From Desarmillaria ectypa (taxonomy: Eukaryota > Basidiomycota > Agaricomycetes > Agaricales > Physalacriaceae), in the NCBI GenBank assembly GCA_030407005.1, contig JAUDYN010000005.1, positions 248,001-312,000 on the forward strand: a DNA stretch of 64,000 nt, given 5' to 3'. The translations under genes and the position numbers were made by a program. This document shows positions 23,756 to 34,656 of the stretch, in pieces. Under the pieces are notes generated by a model, which was not told the origin of the DNA, did no database searches, and worked only from the letters and a program-made list of their open reading frames with translations. The first letter of the stretch is position 1. Every line of letters begins with the position of its first letter.

Positions 23756-25841
23756 TCAGCCAGATTTCTTCTTCAATTCTTCGTATCCAGCGGCCTTGAG
23801 GTCAGCATTGATCTGATCCAGATGGGCGATAAATTCCGGTGGGAAAGACAGTGGCTCGGATTCTGAAAGGTTAAATGAGTGACATATACTGAATAGCCAT
23901 GAAGCGCAAGCACGGACCAATAACTGATCCAGCCTGATTCATGGCGTAGTCAGTCATCGTCAATACCATCGGAGTCTCAAACGCAATAGCTATTGCTTGT
24001 CAGCCAACGATCGTTACTGTGCCTGTTTGTGTACTTGCCCATTGTGTTTTTGTATATTCGCTCCGGTTTGAGCTCCGCCACGCTTGCAGCCTTGTGCACT
24101 TCCGGAGGCGCTAAAAGACGTCCCCGTCAAAAGCCGCTCCTCCACATTGCAGATGATCAACTTACGTCCATGAGGACAGAACACTGTCTGTAGGCTGATG
24201 CCTCCAGGCACGAATCGACCACCAGGTTCACCGAATATTGCACCTACAATTTCAGTGGCGTTGTTCCGATGATAGTACTATAAAACGCCGCTGAGTGATG
24301 ACTCAGGTGGAGATGGGAGTTCATACTGGTGGTCGAAAAGTTTCACTTGCGACGTCCCACCTCTCAGAGAGGGTAAGAACCTCAACGAGCGGGATACCAG
24401 GAGCCTTAGACTTGGCTGTCAGCACCGTAAAGGTCGAAGGGTCAAGATGGTCTTTGGACAGGCTCCCCACAAAGATGAACTTCTCCATCGCGTACTTGTA
24501 CGGGACATAACTAGACACGCAGTTAAATTTGTCTCGCTGAGATAAGAGGCACTAAATCACTCACTTGCCCTGCCACGCCACCACGTCAAAAGGCGTGTGG
24601 TCTTGCGCGGCTGAGAAAAGCTGTCCTCCAATCCTGTTATTTTGTCGTCATGGATGGACCTCTGTCTTCAAAAGACTCACTTGTAAACAACTTGAAAGAT
24701 GTCAGTACAAGCCGCCTGTAGAGCTATGGCACCACTTACTTTCCCAGTGCGTTTCATCAACCTCGAAACTCGCCAAAGGTACCTCGAAATCTCTCGGGTT
24801 AGCCATTCCGTGTCCACCGATTGGTCCAAGATCTGGAAGTTCGAAGTGTGAACCAAAGATCTCCTGCGCATCTACATGCCAATGAATGTCAGTAATGATA
24901 CACTTTAACAGTTCATGATTCACATCCTCTGGACGGTCCATCGGGTAACGACACCTAAAATTTCATACCCTTTTGGATAACCATCAGTTCCCCAGGTCGC
25001 ACCATCATTCTATCAAGACCATTTAAGAACCAACAACACGCCCTCCGGACGAAACCACTCGCCTCCCAAACTCAGTCTGTACATCCAACCTTCCTTGCTG
25101 TGGCACCACCAGCATGTCCCCATCACTGTTACAAAATGCCTTTTTCTTCATATCTGTATTGGCCACGTAGAAGTGCACAGCGAGACCCTCCCTGGAAGTA
25201 GGCTCGCCGTTCCCTCCAATTGTCTTCAGACCTGCGATGAAGTCCACTTCATCGGAAGACGAGGGAAAGGGAGGAGGACCCCAATTTAGCTGTGCGGGAC
25301 TGATATGCACCTTCGGATTGATCGGAAGGAAGTTGGACTCCATCTTAAGAAACATCTATCAACCTTCAGTTTTAGTTATCGAGGTAGGCACGCACGTCCG
25401 GACTGTCAGGTAGTCTGACGAATTTCTTGTGATCCAACGAAGGCCGAATGCGGTACATGAACCTGCAGGCAATGAGGTCAGCCTCAACTAGTGCTAGAAA
25501 ACATACAGCGCACGCACGCATGGAGATTTTGGGGTCGGGGGGCGATGAATGGGGAGCCCGTCATCTACGACGCGACGTGAACACAAATGCTAAATATTCC
25601 CTCAGTCGCACGTACCCCTTCCATGTATAACCCATACTTATTCTTCTGCGGGTGATTCTGGCCTTGAGGAAGGGTACCTGGACTATTGGTCCGTCACCAA
25701 CCCAACTCAAGATCAGGAGCGTATAACAACTTACATAGCCTCGGTTGCAAACCGATTCCCAAAACCTACCTGATACTTGTACGGATCGCCGGATGGCAAA
25801 GAGATAAAACTCGTTGATGCACTGTATGTGTAGGACTGCAT
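23756..25841 (-). pseudogene. Homogentisate 1,2-dioxygenase copy A, one nonsense codon
   Basis: A near-complete HGD gene on minus. ATG 25841 opens M-Q-S-Y-T-Y, then D-P-Y-K-Y-Q-V-G-F-G-N-R-F. The blocks follow the family order: I-P-G-T-L-P, F-M-Y-R-I-R-P-S, the Q-Q-G-R-L-D-V-Q-T-E-F-G strand, [14 protein letters not shown] spread over a 10-nt exon, R-W-D-V-A-S-E-T-F-R-P-P, Y-Y-H-R-N-N-A-T-E and F-C-P-H-G. The iron ligands (two His, one Glu) are intact. It ends in TGA 23758-23756. Splice sites are usable throughout, including GC donors after T-E-F-G and after the N-T-M-G block. The one clear lesion is an in-frame TAG at 24957-24955, where the family has Arg in M-K-F-R-V. Copy A could be a recent pseudogene, or the stop could be an assembly error. 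The enzyme opens the homogentisate ring to maleylacetoacetate in phenylalanine/tyrosine breakdown. Confidence 0.8.
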
Positions 25842-26322
25842 TGTCTGTCTGTGAGAAGCGCTGGTACCAGGCCGGACCTTTTATTCACTTCATCAACCTC
25901 CCGATTTGAATGACATTTGTCACTAGACGCTCGTCAGCCGTACCCAACAGCCCCTGTTCTTGGCAATCAAGTTGAGTCTTGAGACCATTTCAGTGGGAAT
26001 AAAAGTACCTCACCTCGTCAGCATTGAGTGTAAACTCACCTCATCATTCTTTCTTTGTCATTAAACTGAGTCTTGGGACCATCTCCGTGGGAAGGACGTA
26101 GAAAACACCTGCATTTTAATGGCCGTGCGTCAGCCATGCTGATGAATTCGGAGTAGGTGCGATGATCGAGACATATGCGCAGATTAATATTCGCTAGTTA
26201 CCAGAACCTCGTCAGTTAAATGAGAGACATTCTCGTTATCAAGAATACGTTTCAGTGTGGAAATCGCGGCGCAGCTGGGCCAAAGTGTGATCTAATATTG
26301 GTTGTACATACGTGAACTTTGT

Positions 26323-27629
26323 TCAGCTCTTTTCTCCTTGGCGAGCGATGATCGAAAAGCCATGGTCACGTAAGCAGGTGACTCGGCCGAATTTCTTCTT
26401 CAATTCGTTGTATCCAGCGGCCTCAAGGTCCGTATTGATCTCATCCAGGTGACTAATGAAGTCTGGAGACAGTGGTTCGAATTCTGAGAACATAGATGAG
26501 TAACGTGCTTTAAATATCCATGAAGCGCAAGCATATACCAGCAACCGTTCTAGCCCGATTCATGGCGTAATCGGTCATTCTTACTTCTAAGTGATGCGAC
26601 CATCATCACACTGACGAGTTCACTCACCCACCGTGTCTTTGGTGATTCTCTCCAGTTTGAGCTCTGCCACGGTTGCAGCCTTGTGCACTTCAGGAGGCGC
26701 TAGCAGACGAAGGTTCATTATCACCTCCCCGTAACGCAGATGGTCAATTCACGTCTATGAGGACAAAACACTGTCTGTAAACGGATACCTCCAGGTATAT
26801 ATCGATCCCCACCTTCACCGAATATTACACCTACAATTTCAATGGCGTTATTCCGATGATAGTACCGATTAACAAGGCTCTGGCGGAGATGCAGGATACG
26901 ATTACGTACTGGCGGTCGGAGAGTTTCACTCGCGACATTCCATCTCTCAGCGAAGATGAGAACGTCGACGAGCGGAATCCCAGTAGCCTTAGACTTGGCT
27001 ATCAGCACCGTAAAGACTGAAGGGTCGATATGGTCCTTGGACAGGCTCCCCACAAAGGTAAACTTCTCCATCGCATACGTGTACGGGACATAGCTAAAGA
27101 CACATTTAAATACCAGTAGCAGAGTGGGAAAATGTCACTCCCTTCCCCTGTCACGTTACGACGTCAAAAGGCGTGTGGTCTTGCACAGCTGAGAAAAGTT
27201 GTCCTCCAATCCTGCCAGTTTGTCGGTCACGGTTCGACCTCTGTCTTCGAAGGACTCGCTTGTAAATAACTTGAAAGGCTTCAGTACAAGCAGCCAGTAG
27301 AGCTATGGCACCACTTACTTTCCCAGTGCGTTTCATCGACCCCGAAACTCGCCAAAGGTACCTCGAAATCTCTCGAGTTAGCCATTCCGTGTCCACCGAT
27401 TGGTCCGAGAGCTGGAAGTTCGAAGTGTGAACCAAAGATTTCCTGTATATCTGTGTCTACCAGTTTCAATAATATGACACACTCTTAATGATTATTCGCA
27501 AGTCGTACAATAAACCGCTCAAATAGCTTCACTAGCAAACCGGTTTCCAAACCTTACCTGATACTTGTATGGGTCCCCAGTTGGTGATGATACGTAGCTT
27601 GCTGGAGCGCTATATGTGTAGGACTGCAT
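26323..27629 (-). pseudogene. Homogentisate 1,2-dioxygenase copy B, internally deleted
   Basis: ATG 27629 opens with the same M-Q-S-Y-T-Y start as copy A and runs to F-A-S-E-A-I. It then jumps within about 110 nt to I-F-G-S-H-F-E-L-P, so the exons for roughly 170 residues between are gone. The 3' part follows copy A closely, including the 10-nt exon (here followed by a GC donor), but W-x-G-N after T-P-F-D-V-V is replaced by a TGA near 27165. The tail does not stop where copy A does. After K-K-K-F-G it runs about 20 further residues into sequence matching the last intron of the neighbouring transketolase gene on the same strand, and stops at 26323. It cannot encode a working enzyme. Confidence 0.85.
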
Positions 27630-28149
27630 TTGAGGATGGGAACAACGCTAGCGTTGCTGCGCTCTTTATTCACTTCATCGCTCGACCACGATATGCGATT
27701 TTAGATCACCTTCGTCAGCCATATCCTACAGCCTCTGGCCTTTGTAACCATATTGAGTTTCGGGACTTTGCCAGTAGAAAGAAATGTCATATACACTTCG
27801 TCAGTCAGCATTAAGCGTAAACTCACATTGCCGTCTGTTCTTTTTCGAGTCTTGGGACCAGCTCTGTGGGAAAGAAGTGTCGAGACCGCCTGCATATTCA
27901 TGGATGAGTATGTCCGGCATACTAGTAGATTCAGAGCGATGATCGAAAAGCAGACATTTGCACAGATTGATATCCGTTTAGTCACTACAACCTTCAGTAA
28001 AGCGAAGGGGTGCAATCGACATCCTTTTTTCCGTTATCAAAGGGAACACGAAGAGAAGCAAAGCGAAAAGATCTAATATTGGTTGTACATACATGAATTC
28101 TGGCCTGATCACTTCTCTAATCTTACACTACCATGATCTTCAACACCGT

Positions 28150-30561
28150 TTAATGGGCCAACAGAGCAATCTTCGCGGCGATCGCTGAAGTTCGAGGTCA
28201 GTTTGACGAGCGATGATCGAAAAACTCTAGTCACGTACACTCCGAATCAAGACCCTGGTAGGGAATTTGCTCCCAAAGACCACCGCAGCCTATGCATCGT
28301 CAACCGCAGAACACTCATTGGAAAATAGAAACTCACCCTCTTTAGTCGTGCCCAGGTAGGCATACTTGGGAGTGAGCCCACGTTCAAGAAGCCATGATCC
28401 AAACTTAGATCCAAGCTAATTTCGAGTCAGTCACGGAGGTAGAAACCCGAAAGAAAATGAATCCTACCCCAGTCTTCCGGTTGAAGGATTCCACAATGAG
28501 GACAAACGGGCTTGATCCAACCTTCTTGATAACCTGGGTAACATTATAAACAAACATCTGGTGGCGATCTTCTCTCACTCACCTCCTCATCCACTGAGCT
28601 AAGTGTGGGCTTATTGATTAAACCTACATCGACACCCTGCTGCCGGCAGCGCAGCACGGCGTCGTAGGACCGGTATAGCATCTCGCCAAACGAGACCACG
28701 TATCCTGCTTTGCCTTCGACGATGACTTCATCCTTTCCTGGAACAAATTCGTAACCATCGCCAAAGTACTTGGTCTTGCCGTCCTCTTTGAGAATATATG
28801 GGACCTTGGACCGAGTGGAGAAGATGAATCGAAGACCACGCTCGAAGAAGACGCGCTTCACGACAGCGATCATCTGGGCTGGGTCTGCGGGGAAATACAA
28901 GAAGGACTCGACATCTGATAGCCCGTTGTCAGCGAAGAGGGAGTTAATTCCAAAGTGGCACGTGTTGTCCGCCTTTAATCTCAGTGAGCAAACAGTTCAT
29001 AGCACATTCTGAAAGAAGACATATACCATTTCGTCGACACCAGAATGGGAGAAATGGCACAGCACATTGCAGTGGTTAAGCCGAGCCATAGTAATTTCGG
29101 AAACCAGCATCTCAAGGAATGCTGAGAAGGTCGAAAAGACACCAAACTTATCGTGCTCGAATCCAAATCCGGCAGCAGCAGAAAAGTTTCCGCGTTCCAT
29201 GATACCGGATGGGACGAAGACCTCGGGGTGCTTTTGGTGGATAACCTTCAAGCCCGTTGATCCCTCTAAGTCGCCTGCAGGAACATGAGACCGAGACCGA
29301 GTAGAAACTCAAACGAAACATACTGTCAATGACCATAACTTTCTTCGCTGCTTCTTCTTTGCTGAGACCGTCCAGGACAAGGTTGACAGCATCACCAAAA
29401 ATGGCCCGGTTGGCACCAGTCTCCTTTGTAGAGCCGATGTAAGAAAATGGCTGAGGAGTGCCCTTGATGTTGAGCAGGATGTCGCCAAAGGTGCTGTATC
29501 CCCTGGACTCAAAGTACTTGATAGCGCTTTTTACGGGTATGACATCGTGCCCATGGGTGCTGCCTTCAATGTCGGCAATACCTGGTGCCATGGGGCGCTT
29601 AGAGACGACAGCCGCGGGTCCAGGAGTCGTGACGATGGAGCTGATGGCACCCCACAAAGAGTCAATGTCTTCTCCTTGAACGGTAATCACCTTAAGGCCG
29701 TGCCCTTCAAGCACCTTGGTAACATCGTAACCCTTCAGGTAATTAGAGGGGTGGCCAGCAATGGTGACATCGTTATCGTCGATGAGTAGCTTGACATTCA
29801 AGCCTTGAGCAACGGCAAGTCGGGCAGCTTCTGCGTCGTTCCCTTCTTGCTGCGAACCATCGGATCCCAAACAGAAGACGGTCTTGTCCTTGTTCGCGAG
29901 GGCAACACCGTTGACGAGAGGCCTAGACATACGTTCGTCAGAAATGATCGCGAAGCACAAACTACCGTTACTCACCACATGTGGCCTAGACGTCCCGAGG
30001 AGAACTTTACTCCCGGAGTGAGACCGAGCTCAGGATGACCGGGAAGCTTGGAATTCGCTTCTCGATAATGTAGAAGCTGCTCAGCAGGCAGTGCACCCTC
30101 CAAGACTGAGAGAATGTACTGAGTAGCAACACGGTGGCCTTGTGGTGGAAGATCAGTAACAGCAAACCTTGAACAGTTGTATACGAACCAGCCTCATCGA
30201 ATACTATAGGGACATAGGTGTCCGAGTAGTTGAACAACGCAAGGAGAATGCAGACCTCAGGGACGGTATCGTAAGCGCCACCTGTTCATTATCATTAGTC
30301 CTGATAAGTGTTCAATGAATGGCTTTCACGCACCTGTATGTCCACTGACTCCACGAGCGGCACCGGTAGCAGTGAAGAGTACGATAGCATCGCGCAACAA
30401 TTGAATGTTGGATTTCAATGCCGCCTTCTCATCTTCAGAAAGCTGAGGCTTGGATGGGTCCAAAGCGAGCCTGTAAAAGCGGCTTAGCGATAGTGCATGG
30501 CAAGGCCGATACTGATTTACTTCTTGAATTTGGTGAGGTCGATGGGAAAGGAGCTGGCCAT
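28150..30561 (-). CDS. Transketolase-family enzyme
   Basis: Eleven exons on minus (30561-30521, 30470-30334, 30281-30189, 30138-29976, 29922-29324, 29274-29027, 28972-28583, 28533-28468, 28415-28337, 28289-28239, 28184-28150) give 633 aa; all phases agree. The thiamine diphosphate/Mg motif reads G-S-D-G-S-Q-Q-E-G-N-D near residue 164, closing with D-D-N-D-V-T-I near 188. The substrate-facing H-S-G-V-D-E-M and the D-N-T-C-H-F-G-I-N block lie in the pyrimidine domain. The C-terminal domain follows (E-S-F-N-R-K-T-G-L-G). Transketolases move two-carbon units between sugar phosphates in the pentose phosphate pathway; this form is slightly shorter than the usual 670-690 aa and may be a fungal paralogue with another acceptor. 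The last exon codes only 11 residues. Its upstream intron holds one end of the HGD duplication. Confidence 0.88.
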
Positions 30562-32199
30562 GATGATGGTGGTAGCTGGGAAAGGGAAGTGCAGTAATCA
30601 GATTGGAAATGACGACTCTTTTAACCGGTCCGAGTTTTTGCTAAAAAATCGCTCGCGTTCGAAGAAATGTGACTTGCTGAATGAACATTGATGATCTGAT
30701 CACATGGAGATTTCATTGAGATAACTAACTCAAGGGACCACAGTGATATATAGGTGGCAACCGACTAGCCAGCAGCGAAGTAGGCCTAGTGCCGAATAGA
30801 ACTGTGATAGGCCTGAACTGTCTACGTTCCAGCGGACTCGAGTTTGCTAACTTTGTACGGAACTAGAAACTTTGAAGATTCGACGAACACTGCGATCACC
30901 ACGGTGATGAGGACATACACTCAGCACCTTACTCTAGAAGACGTCTTGTAAAATGACCTGCAATAAAATTTGTGAGAAAAGTGTCTGAGAGCAACGATAC
31001 AGAGAGGAGGAGAGCAAAAAAGTTTCAGAGAACCGGGACTCGACAAATCCAACTCCCAAAGGGAGAGATTCAGACGGCACTTCCTAATTGCATTCGGTTT
31101 GAATCATCATGTGTATCATAGTAGTAACAGGAGAAGAGAAAAGAAAACATGGCTTACCATGGAATGAACGAAGAACGAAGACTTGGATGAAGTTCCAGTT
31201 GCGAAGAAATTTTCAAGGAAAGGGCGGATTTGTAAATCTTAAAATACCGATTGACACTCCGACTCAATATCGAAAATATCCGGTCCTTCGTCCGTTCCCC
31301 CTCAGAAAGGCAGCTCCTCATTGTATTTCTTGGTGAAGACCCGGTGTATGCATTGTTTTTTATCGTTCTAATTACAACTGTCCTTACCACTTCGAATATC
31401 GGACATTCAACAATCTATCGCCACCATTGCTATAGATTTGACCTTTCTTTTAATTTTACTTCCAGTAATACCCTGTTGAAGGCAGAACTCACTCACTAGT
31501 CCAGGTCGATGAGAAGTCACCTTGTGATTCCTAGCATCTCTAAAGGCCATTTCTGGACAAAGTGCCTCCTCGAGGTTTGGTAAACGGTCTTACTTTTGCC
31601 TTACCTCAGTGGCTCCGACGACCTGATCACAGTAATAAGTCCGATCTATTTACAGGAATTCTTCCGAAGGTCTCAAAGTGGCTGGTGGAACGGTTGAAAT
31701 CGCATAATCTATCATCCAGCAGACAGTCGGACCGTTAGGCTTAACAAACCTAAATTTGAACGAGTTGTGCGACAAAACGTCCACGTATAATCACCCGTAA
31801 GCTTCTCTCTCTTGCTTGTTAATCAGAAATTTACGCTTCCCCGTTCAGCCGTACAATGGCAGTTGGTGCGCTATATCGGCGTACAACTCTGTCTGAAAAT
31901 ACAATATGCCAATACAGTGCGTCTTGCGCGCCGTACTATAAAAAAGCTGCCTCTCAAAATTTCCCCAATTCCAATATACTGGTGTGTTACAATACTGCCC
32001 CATTTGGTGGGCCTCATTTGGTTGCCGGTGTGTCTCCTCGTCATCTGACAAGGCCACATTTCTCCGCAAGTGAACTTTTGAAAGTGTTTTTTAGGCGGGG
32101 CCCGTCGCACGGTCCCTACAGCCTGAAAGAGACTGATTTTCCCGCGGTGATTCCTCATCAGGACTGTAGCATTATAGCTGGTTCGGCATTTCGTACACA
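30562..32199. other. Divergent intergenic region, no gene seen
   Basis: This lies between the transketolase start (minus) and HGD copy C (plus). No frame over about 140 codons and no family recognised. The 31.8-32.2 kb part is open in several frames on both strands but shows no domain. The region must hold both promoters. Confidence 0.5.
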
Positions 32200-32207
32200 T
32201 ATATAAG
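32200..32207 (+). promoter_or_regulatory. TATA box of HGD copy C
   Basis: TATATAAG lies 75 nt before the ATG at 32275, an ordinary distance for a fungal TATA promoter with a short leader. Confidence 0.6.
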
Positions 32208-32274
32208 CGGGCTAGCGCTCGAGGCTCCTCTATCACCCCATTGTACTGACTGTCTAACCTCCTCCGAGAAAGCA

Positions 32275-34367
32275 ATGGCCACTTCCTCAACAACTTTCTC
32301 TACGGCCCCTAGCCAAGCGGACCCGTATAAATATCAGGTCGGCTTCGGTAATCGCTTTGCCAGTGAAGCTATGTAGGTGCCTTCAACAATACTCTGTGCA
32401 TCCCACTTTAAACCGTCCCGCCAGCCCAGGAACCCTCCCTCATGCACAGAACCACCCCCAGAAATGCAAATATGAACTGTATAGCGAAGGCGTGCGTTGG
32501 TCGCGATTCATGCCCAACTTTATAAATTCCCTCTCTATAGATAACCGGCAACCCCTTTGTTGGCACTCGACCGAATATTCTGAATGCGTAAGTGTCTTGT
32601 CCCCAGGTATTACCAACAAATATTGACAATCTTTATGCCAGATTTCTCTACCGCATACGCCCATCCGTTGCACACCAAGGATTTGCTTCGCTGCCTGCAA
32701 ACCCCGATGTGAGTTCACGCTCCCTATCATCCCTCTCACAAATGAACTTGCTAGCTGGAATCGAACTTCCTCCCAATCAACCCTCGCGTACATCTAAGTC
32801 CTACCCAGCTCGCATGGCGCCCGCTCGACATCCCGCCCAACTCCACCGAGGTGGATTTCATCGACGGTATCAAGACCATGGCGGGGAACGGCGACCCTAC
32901 ACTGCACGAAGGCTTAGCCGTGCACATATATGTCGCAAATGTATCCATGCAGAAAAGGGCGTTTTGTAATAACGATGGTGACATGCTGATGATGCCCCAA
33001 CAAGGGCGTCTAGATATACAGACCGAGTTTGGGAAGTAAGTCGCCCTTCTGTCTCTCAGGCATCTACCCTTACTCATGCATCTACCAGACTGATGGTAGG
33101 GCCCGGCGAACTCGTGGTAATTCAACGGGGAATAAAGTTCAGAGTGTTGCTCCCCGATGGGCCTTCTCGCGGATGTAAGCAAACAACGAACGTATCTCGG
33201 TGAACCGTAATTGATATATAAATAGACATTGAAGAAATTTATGGTTCTCACTATGAGCTCCCGGACCTGGGTCCAGTCGGAGGACACGGTCTAGCCAATC
33301 CTCGCGACTTCGAATTCCCAGTAGCGAGTTTCGACCTCGACCAGTCCCCGTGGAAAAGTACGGCCGTTCCTATTTCTTCTTTTCGAATCCTTACTAATTC
33401 ACTTGGCATTTGCATTCCAGTCACATACAAGTCCGCCATCCAGCTTTCTTCTGTATTCTCCTACTAATCAAGGTATACGCACAGAGTCGGTGGTAAACTA
33501 TTTTCCTGCTCCCAGCAACACACCCCTTTCGATGTTGTCGCGTGGCATGGAAAGTGCGTACGTTATCGAGTATTTATATTATACTTCATTCCCCCCCCCC
33601 ACCTTCTTCTCAGTTACGTGCCGTACAAATACAACATGGAGAAATTCGTCTTCGTCGGAAGTATCTCCAAAGACCACATCGATCCCTCCATCTTCATCAT
33701 ACTCACCGCCAAGTCCAAGTGCCCCGGAGTTCCACTCACGGATGTGCTGCTCTTCTACGAAAGATGGGACGTTGCTTCAGACACCTTCCGGCCTCCAGTA
33801 CGAGTTTTTAAATTTATCCAGTCCTTTTCATGGTTGACTAGTTCGACATAGTACTACCACCGTAACAACGCTTCGGAAGTCATGGGTCTGATCTATGGTA
33901 GTTATGAAGGACGGAGTGATCAGTTCATGCCCGGGAGTTTGAGCCACGAGACGGTGTTTTGTCCGCATGGAGGTAAGTCGGAACGTCTCGAAATAGAGAA
34001 GACTTGATGGCGGTTAGTGTCCTATGAGACGCAAAAAGCTGCAAGTGAAGGCGAACTTAAGCCGGTCAAGATTCACCAAGGGACTATGGGTACGTCGAGA
34101 GGAATGTGCATCCACTTGATGTACTGATTTCTCGAGAAGCTGTTATGTTCGAAACTGCAATGACGCTGACGATCACGGATTATGCTATGAACCGCTCTGG
34201 TAAAATTCATGGTAAGTCCTATCTCTGTTGAAAAAAAACCGAGCTGATGCGCTTGGGTAGAGCACGACGTGAAGATGTGGGATGGGCTGCAGGCGAGATT
34301 CATGAACCACCTTGACGAAATCAATACGGACCTGAAAGCAGCAGGATTACCAGAACTGCAGAAGTGA
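32275..34367 (+). CDS. Homogentisate 1,2-dioxygenase copy C, intact
   Basis: Fourteen exons: 32275-32372, 32425-32491, 32541-32587, 32642-32708, 32755-33035, 33089-33174, 33226-33357, 33421-33430, 33485-33553, 33614-33797, 33852-33972, 34018-34089, 34137-34211, 34261-34367. They give 471 aa with all phases consistent and no stop. The enzyme is a cytosolic Fe(II) dioxygenase that opens homogentisate to maleylacetoacetate. The iron ligands are readable as His350, Glu356 and His386, with the same 6- and 30-residue spacing as His335/Glu341/His371 of the human enzyme. Exon 8 is only 10 nt; leaving it out breaks the frame, and the same small exon is present in copies A and B. The protein differs from A and B in many positions, so it is an older paralogue. 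Intron 9 holds a run of about eleven C. A TATA box lies 75 nt upstream of the start. Confidence 0.92.
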
Positions 34368-34656
34368 GTGCTTGGTTTGGTATGTATGATGGCACAAATG
34401 TAACTGTATTGGGGCCATCATGGTCATGAAATGTACTATATACAACTGTGGAAATTTTCTGACTGCTTGGAACTAATAAGAAAGAATTCTGTTATGGCCT
34501 CCTCCTTAAACTTTGTCCAAAACCTTCATGCTCATCTGAAGACCGCCTATGTTCGACAAAGGCCCTGAACCCGAACCTCATGCCATAGCATAAATAGCTC
34601 CCATCCGGAGCCCTAGGAGCCTTTATATCAAGAAAGATCTCCTGGTCGGGCGGGGT

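Larger units (their letters stand above)
23756..28230 (-). repeat. Tandem duplication of HGD plus transketolase 3' end
   Basis: The unit at about 26390-28230 (HGD copy B, its 5' flank and the transketolase 3' end) and the unit at about 23750-26390 (copy A, its 5' flank and a remnant of the transketolase last intron) are direct repeats. Flank matches include GATCTAATATTGGTTGTACA at about 26291 and 28071, a CAGATTAATAT/CAGATTGATAT block at about 26180 and 27960, and GCGAGCGATGATCGAAAA-like words at about 26340 and 28210. Copy B sits in the ancestral position beside the transketolase gene. Confidence 0.8.

Noticed and set aside
31812..32293. Overlapping frames on both strands upstream of HGD copy C (up to 140 codons)
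   Set aside because: Mutually antisense, no domain, and they overlap the TATA box and leader of HGD copy C; treated as chance.
32751..33287. Long minus-strand frame of 178 codons overlapping HGD copy C
   Set aside because: It lies antisense to well-supported HGD exons 5-7 and has no domain; it is a shadow of the plus-strand gene.
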